Shown here: positions 23,415 to 27,646 of the stretch, piece after piece
How the letters are laid out: each line of letters begins with the position of its first letter
Position numbering within the stretch: position 1 is the stretch's first letter
Assembly: GCA_900767135.1 (NCBI GenBank)
Contig: CAAFYU010000008.1
Span: forward strand, 1-27,646
From: Candidatus Gastranaerophilales bacterium
GTDB taxonomy: Bacteria; Cyanobacteriota; Vampirovibrionia; Gastranaerophilales; Gastranaerophilaceae
Length of the DNA: 27,646 nucleotides
Direction of reading: 5' to 3'
Program-made: the position numbers and the translations under genes
Notes under the pieces: model-generated
The model's input: the letters and a program-made list of their open reading frames with translations, nothing else
Database searches by the model: none
Told to the model about the DNA's origin: nothing

Positions 23415-25811
23415 ATGATTGAAAATATTGAACAATTAAAAAAAGCGATTGAAATAGAAATTCAATACAAATATATCGATATTCATGGTAAAACGCAAGC
23501 TTTTTCGACCTTTATAAAGAATGAAGCCAAAAAGTATTATAAGCTTTCGAAAAAAAATCCTAAATGGGCTGTTATTGCAGAAGCTTTTGAACACTATCCT
23601 TTTGCCGGCGTAAATGAGCGAAGAAAGAGTATTGACAACCTCATTCGAGTTCTTACATCAGAGGCAAAAGCAAAAAACAACGAACAAAATTCTAATACAG
23701 GACAAGCTCAACCACAACACCTCAAATCAGCTGCTGAAACCGATGTAATGTATATGAAAGGCGTAGGACCTAAAATAGCCTACAAACTCAACAAGCTCGG
23801 CATCTACACTGTTCAAGATTTGATGATGTATTTTCCCAAAAAACATATTGATTACTCATCAAGAACCCTAATTAGAGATCTCAAAGAAGGTGAAACTACA
23901 ACAGTTTTCGGCTATATCAAATCCGTTTCTGCCTTCAATACTCAAAAGAAATTATCAGTCGTAAAGGTTGCAATTGCTGACGAAAGTGGTCGACTTGATT
24001 TAAGTTTTTTCCAAGCAAAATCCAACCGATTTATGCTGGAAAGAACAAAATCACAGTTTCCGATAAACGCCGGAATTATGCTCTCCGGTAAGGTTAAACG
24101 AAACAATTACGACGGCAAATTGACTTTCGACAAACCGACTTATTCAATTATGACAGGCGAATTTTTGGAAAATCAAAATTCAAACCTGAATATTGCAAGA
24201 ATTGTCCCGATTTACACAGTTTGCGAAGATTTGAGTATAAAAGTTTTACGTCGTGCTATTTTCAACGCTATTCAGGCTTACAAATCTGAAATTACCAATG
24301 TTATCCCTGATTTTATAAGAGAAAAACTGGGAATTCTCGACAAAAAAATTGCAGTCGAGCAAATTCATTTTCCGGAAAGTCAAGAACTGCTTGAACAAGC
24401 CCGATTTTCGCTTATTTTTGAAGAACTTTTCTTGATACAACTTAAACTTGTCCGCCTGAGAGAGCAAAACTCTGCAAATCACTCTGCACTTGCCTTGAAA
24501 ATTAAAGAAAAAGGACTTGTGCACCAATTTATAGACAGCTTACCGTTTGAACTTACAGGAGCTCAAAAACGTGCAGTAAATGAGATTTTAACAGATTTAA
24601 ACTCTGATATTCCTATGGCAAGGCTGTTACAAGGCGATGTTGGTAGCGGAAAAACGGTTGTTGCAACAATTATGCTACTTGCAGGTGTTGAAAACGGTTA
24701 TCAGGGAGCACTTATGGCTCCGACTGAAATTCTGGCACAACAACACTACAACAATCTTCAACAATGGCTTGCTCCAATGGGCATAAGCGTTGGGCTTTTT
24801 CTTGGCAGTCAAGGTAAAAAAGTTCGTGAAAAATTCCGCACAGACTTACGAAACGGACAAATGAACATTGCAGTCGGTACCCACGCCCTAATCCAAGATG
24901 ACGTCGACTTTTACAACCTCGGAGCAATTGTAGTCGACGAACAACACAGATTTGGCGTAAAACAAAGAAATGTCTTAAAAAAGAAATCACAAAATCCACA
25001 AATGCTTACGATGACAGCGACTCCAATTCCAAGAACTTTGGCACTCACAGTCCATGGAGATCTCGATTTGACAATTATTGACGAACTTCCAAAAGGGAGA
25101 AAACCGATTAAAACATCACTTGTAACTTCTCACAGAGGGGTTTACGACCTTATTCAACGAGAAATTGAGGCCGGACGTCAAGCCTACGTTGTCTATCCGC
25201 TAATTGAAGAGAGCGAAACCTTATCTGCAAAAGCCGCAACAATTGAGGCTGAACGACTTCAAAACGAAGTTTTCCCTCAATTCAAAATCGGACTTCTTCA
25301 CGGTAAACTCAAAAACGACGAAAAAGAGCAAGTAATGGCGGATTTCAAAAATAAAAAATACGACATTTTAGTTTCCACAACCGTTGTAGAAGTTGGGGTT
25401 GACGTTCCGAATGCAACTGTTATGCTGATTGAAAACGCCGAAAGGTTTGGCTTGTCGCAACTTCACCAGCTAAGAGGGCGTGTCGGGCGTAACAGTCTGC
25501 AATCTTACTGTATTTTACACACTTCGACAAAATCGCAAGAAACAAGAGAGCGTCTGAATATTATGACGCAAACCAACGACGGCTTTGTTATTGCTGAAAA
25601 AGATTTGCAACTCAGAGGCCCCGGAGAATTTCTCGGAACTCGTCAAAGTGGCTTGCCGGATTTGATTATTTCAGATATTGTTCGTGACGCCAAAATTCTT
25701 GAAACAGCAAGGGCAGAAGCGATTGATTTTGTAAAATCCCACAAAATTGACGAATACCCAAAACTCAAAGAAATCACATCTCTTACCCTGTTTTCAGGAC
25801 TCGACATCTAA
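23415..25811 (+). CDS. recG: ATP-dependent DNA helicase RecG
   Basis: The product is 798 residues, longer than the about 690 of E. coli RecG. The extra N-terminal about 105 residues (LKKAIEIEIQYKYIDIHGK...) resemble the extension of cyanobacterial RecG. Then come a helix-hairpin-helix (KGVGPKIAYKLNKLGI, 115-130), the wedge/OB domain (about 150-245), Walker A GDVGSGKT (407-414), DEQH (508-511), TATPIPRT, VEVGVDVPNA and QLRGRVGR. RecG regresses stalled forks and remodels branched DNA. It starts 3 nt after the cyclase stop without a clear Shine-Dalgarno. It converges on the decarboxylase gene with an 11-nt gap and no terminator. Confidence 0.95.
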   Translation: MIENIEQLKKAIEIEIQYKYIDIHGKTQAFSTFIKNEAKKYYKLSKKNPKWAVIAEAFEHYPFAGVNERRKSIDNLIRVLTSEAKAKNNEQNSNTGQAQPQHLKSAAETDVMYMKGVGPKIAYKLNKLGIYTVQDLMMYFPKKHIDYSSRTLIRDLKEGETTTVFGYIKSVSAFNTQKKLSVVKVAIADESGRLDLSFFQAKSNRFMLERTKSQFPINAGIMLSGKVKRNNYDGKLTFDKPTYSIMTGEFLENQNSNLNIARIVPIYTVCEDLSIKVLRRAIFNAIQAYKSEITNVIPDFIREKLGILDKKIAVEQIHFPESQELLEQARFSLIFEELFLIQLKLVRLREQNSANHSALALKIKEKGLVHQFIDSLPFELTGAQKRAVNEILTDLNSDIPMARLLQGDVGSGKTVVATIMLLAGVENGYQGALMAPTEILAQQHYNNLQQWLAPMGISVGLFLGSQGKKVREKFRTDLRNGQMNIAVGTHALIQDDVDFYNLGAIVVDEQHRFGVKQRNVLKKKSQNPQMLTMTATPIPRTLALTVHGDLDLTIIDELPKGRKPIKTSLVTSHRGVYDLIQREIEAGRQAYVVYPLIEESETLSAKAATIEAERLQNEVFPQFKIGLLHGKLKNDEKEQVMADFKNKKYDILVSTTVVEVGVDVPNATVMLIENAERFGLSQLHQLRGRVGRNSLQSYCILHTSTKSQETRERLNIMTQTNDGFVIAEKDLQLRGPGEFLGTRQSGLPDLIISDIVRDAKILETARAEAIDFVKSHKIDEYPKLKEITSLTLFSGLDI

Positions 25812-25822
25812 TCAGAATTAAC

Positions 25823-26848
25823 CTAAATCTTTTTAAGTGCATGCGAAAGTTTTTTCAATTTTGCCTCAGTCGTCCCAATTCCGCAAAGAAGCATTGTCGA
25901 AACTTCGTTTGTTTTTTCATCTTCAATATCAAATTCGTCAAAGAGTTTTTCAGACAGCTCAAAGCCTGTCATACCGGACTTCTTAATTAAAATTTTTGTA
26001 ATATCATCTCCACCAAACTCAACATTATTTGTCGAATTTTTTATCTCTTCTATTAAAGAAATCAGAGTTTCGATTTTTTTACGTCCCCTTTTAGAATTCA
26101 AAAAGTTGATATTTGCCTCTATTGACGCCAAAAGCGGATAAGATGGAGAGGTTGTATTTATCATAGAAAGTGCATTTGAGGCATCGCAATCACAGTTTAC
26201 ATGCAAAAGTGCCGTCGGATTAAGGCCACCTGCGGTCTTATGCAAAGATTGAATGGTAAAATCTGCAATATTTACAGCACTTTGAGGCAATTTATCAGAA
26301 AAAGGATAAAGAGCACCATGCGCCTCATCAATAATCAAATAAGCACCATTATTTCGACAAATCTCCTTGATTTTTTCAACATCAGAGATAATTCCCTCAT
26401 AGCTCGGCGAAGTAACAATTACAGCCTTCACACCTTTTACATCAACAAGTTCTGGTGTTGTCTTTTGAGGAATCCCCCACTCTTTATCTATCGGCAAGTC
26501 ATAAAAAACAGGCTCGCAACCGGCAAGCTTCACAGCATTCAAATGACATGGGTGAGAATTTCGCCACAACAAAACCTTATCTCCCTTATTACAACAAGCC
26601 AAAACAGCTGCAATAACGCCACTTGTAGAACCATTTGTCAAAAAATGAGTATGTCGAGTTCCATAAATACCAGTAGCACGTTTCTCTGCAAGCTTTAAAG
26701 CCGTCTGAGGATCTTGTGCCTCTGTTTCAGAAATATCATATTTATAAAAATTACGAAATTTATTAAAAACAAAATATTTCTGATTATGTGACGGAGTTGT
26801 AAACAAATATTTTCTATTTTGTTTTCTCAATAACTTAATAAGACTCAT
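25823..26848 (-). CDS. Short Orn/Lys/Arg decarboxylase-family PLP protein
   Basis: The product is 341 residues of fold type I. Visible are FLTNGSTSG (PLP phosphate site), VIVTSPSYEGIISDV, DEAHGA (174-179) and SLHKT with PLP Lys204. These fit the Orn/Lys/Arg decarboxylase major domain. The protein is much shorter than the about 480-residue forms in Firmicutes and cyanobacteria: only about 90 residues follow the SPSYPLLASIE motif, so the C-terminal domain is reduced. PLP residues are intact, suggesting activity, perhaps in polyamine formation, but substrate is not settled. The gene starts 2 nt after the PilZ gene stop and is likely co-transcribed with it. Confidence 0.8.
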   Translation of the reverse strand: MSLIKLLRKQNRKYLFTTPSHNQKYFVFNKFRNFYKYDISETEAQDPQTALKLAEKRATGIYGTRHTHFLTNGSTSGVIAAVLACCNKGDKVLLWRNSHPCHLNAVKLAGCEPVFYDLPIDKEWGIPQKTTPELVDVKGVKAVIVTSPSYEGIISDVEKIKEICRNNGAYLIIDEAHGALYPFSDKLPQSAVNIADFTIQSLHKTAGGLNPTALLHVNCDCDASNALSMINTTSPSYPLLASIEANINFLNSKRGRKKIETLISLIEEIKNSTNNVEFGGDDITKILIKKSGMTGFELSEKLFDEFDIEDEKTNEVSTMLLCGIGTTEAKLKKLSHALKKI

Positions 26849-26850
26849 GA

Positions 26851-27441
26851 TTATTTGTTTTTAATCTCAATACTTCTTTTTGTACAAAATTGTGTAAGAG
26901 TCATCTTATCAATATTGTTGTGATACCCAAATCTACCGGAAATTGTATATCCGCCATTTTCGTTTTTTTCAATACGTATCGGGCTAAATTTGCAATCAAT
27001 AAACTGTTTTTCAGACAACGGCAAAGAAATTGAATATTCTGCTTCAATATTAATATTATCATTTGTACGAAACTTCATACCACCGGCAGAAATATCAAGA
27101 GTAGTAATCTTTTTAACATCATCTCCGCATTTCAAATCCAAATCATAAACGAACTTGATACGAGTGTACTGACGTCTTTGAAGGAATTTATGTTTTGCAG
27201 GAGTTGCAATCTTAACTCTTTTACCCTCAATAGTTTCAGGGAAAGAATCGAAATACAACGTACCATGAGATGTTTGCGTATAAAACTCACAATAATTATG
27301 ACGCATCATACCTTGCGGTTCATATTCCAACTCAACAGTAAAATATCTGGGTTCAACCTCAACAATAGTCCCCTTGTTAGCACATTTAAAATCTGCCGGC
27401 ACTACTGTAATTTTTCTATCTTTTTCTAACAATTCTCTCAT
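26851..27441 (-). CDS. PilZ-domain (c-di-GMP-binding) protein
   Basis: The product is 196 residues. A YcgR-like N-terminal beta domain (about 1-85) is followed by a PilZ domain with RRQYTR (89-94, the RxxxR loop) and DISAGG (116-121, the D/NxSxxG motif). Both c-di-GMP contacts are present. Such two-domain proteins usually slow or redirect flagella or pili; the flagellar and pilin genes in this window make that plausible. AGAGGATT stands before the ATG and the promoter is at 27462-27490. The decarboxylase-like gene follows immediately. Confidence 0.88.
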   Translation of the reverse strand: MRELLEKDRKITVVPADFKCANKGTIVEVEPRYFTVELEYEPQGMMRHNYCEFYTQTSHGTLYFDSFPETIEGKRVKIATPAKHKFLQRRQYTRIKFVYDLDLKCGDDVKKITTLDISAGGMKFRTNDNINIEAEYSISLPLSEKQFIDCKFSPIRIEKNENGGYTISGRFGYHNNIDKMTLTQFCTKRSIEIKNK

Positions 27442-27461
27442 AATAATCCTCTTTTGACACG

Positions 27462-27490
27462 ATTATACTACATTTTTTTGGTTTTGTCGA
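27462..27490 (-). promoter_or_regulatory. Promoter of the pilZ-decarboxylase unit
   Basis: On the minus strand TCGACA (27485-27490), 17 nt, TATAAT (27462-27467), about 20 nt before the ATG. Confidence 0.75.
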
Positions 27491-27535
27491 GATGTAAAAA
27501 TGAAAACTCTATGAAGAATAAATACTATTTTCGTC

Positions 27536-27601
27536 ATTCTGAAAGCTTAGAATATTAATGCGAACAATTAGTGAGCATATAATATTCTAAGCTTTCAGAA
27601 T
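27536..27601. repeat. Perfect 22-bp inverted repeat
   Basis: Arms at 27536-27557 and 27580-27601 (core TTCTGAAAGCTTAGAATATT) are separated by 22 nt. The left end overlaps the partial dispersed repeat CGTCATTCTGA. No T run follows, so it is not a standard terminator. It resembles a palindromic intergenic element. Confidence 0.8.
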
Positions 27602-27612
27602 CTATTTGTATT

Positions 27613-27636
27613 GTCGGCATAGCAATGCCGACCTAC
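27613..27636. repeat. Hairpin dispersed repeat, intact copy 2
   Basis: Exactly the same 24 nt as 7784-7807 (GTCGGCATAGCAATGCCGAC plus CTAC), 12 nt after the inverted repeat at 27536-27601. Confidence 0.8.
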
Positions 27637-27646
27637 TACTTCTTCA

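Noticed and set aside
1..27646. CRISPR array
   Set aside because: No regularly spaced repeats with unique spacers were seen. The repeats at 11999-12260 have unequal spacing and two unlike modules.

Overview
The window looks like a chromosomal segment from a gut-type relative of the cyanobacteria (Vampirovibrionia/Melainabacteria, probably Gastranaerophilales). The clues are AT-rich DNA, a RecG with the N-terminal extension seen in cyanobacterial RecG, a class III cyclase of the CyaC-like Lys/Thr type, a pilin-like protein with the FTLAEVLITLGIIG N-terminus common in this group, and a small flagellar gene cluster. The lineage is inferred from protein character, not from a marker gene.

Layout. 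1-230: dispersed repeat DNA. 296-3453 (minus): a radical SAM protein, a small exported protein and a TPR protein. 3673-6767 (plus): an exported Tyr/Asn-rich protein, then fliJ, fliK and a hook/rod-family gene, closed by a strong terminator. 6845-7920 (minus): a type IV pilin-like gene whose leader is interrupted by about 371 bp of repeat DNA containing a run of ten G. 8022-9996 (plus): rsgA and a polyprenyl diphosphate synthase. 10129-11493 (minus): glnA. 11494-12370: non-coding DNA with a possible small RNA, a two-module direct repeat and a minus-strand terminator. 12371-14575 (minus): a 734-residue protein with coiled-coil ends. 14738-17477 (plus): a multi-pass membrane protein and a patatin-like lipase. 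17560-17830: promoter, unknown structured RNA, tRNA-Leu(UAA), terminator. 17932-18846 (plus): an EF-hand protein. 18843-21395 (minus): a coupled operon of a KDPG-aldolase-like protein, a PfkB sugar kinase and a CsaB-like pyruvyl transferase. 21462-25811 (plus): CHASE2-adenylate cyclase and recG. 25823-27441 (minus): a PilZ protein and a short Orn/Lys/Arg decarboxylase-family protein. 27536-27646: more repeat DNA.

The strongest unusual observation is the pilin locus. A good promoter, Shine-Dalgarno and ATG at 7920 lead into MNKYGIRSAF, then G10, then a stop after 20 codons. Adding one G (or losing two) opens a continuous 358-codon frame through the whole repeat element into the pilin body. Removing 371 bp between two GAAAGC copies instead restores a normal prepilin, MNKYGIRSA/FTLAEV. 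This looks like a repeat element that entered the gene while remaining translatable in one frame, now under a slippable G tract.

Other points of interest: several genes have a -10 box exactly 6 nt before the ATG and no Shine-Dalgarno, suggesting leaderless mRNAs. There is a structured RNA of unknown family upstream of tRNA-Leu, a KDPG-aldolase-like protein with altered active-site residues, and a family of modular dispersed repeats.
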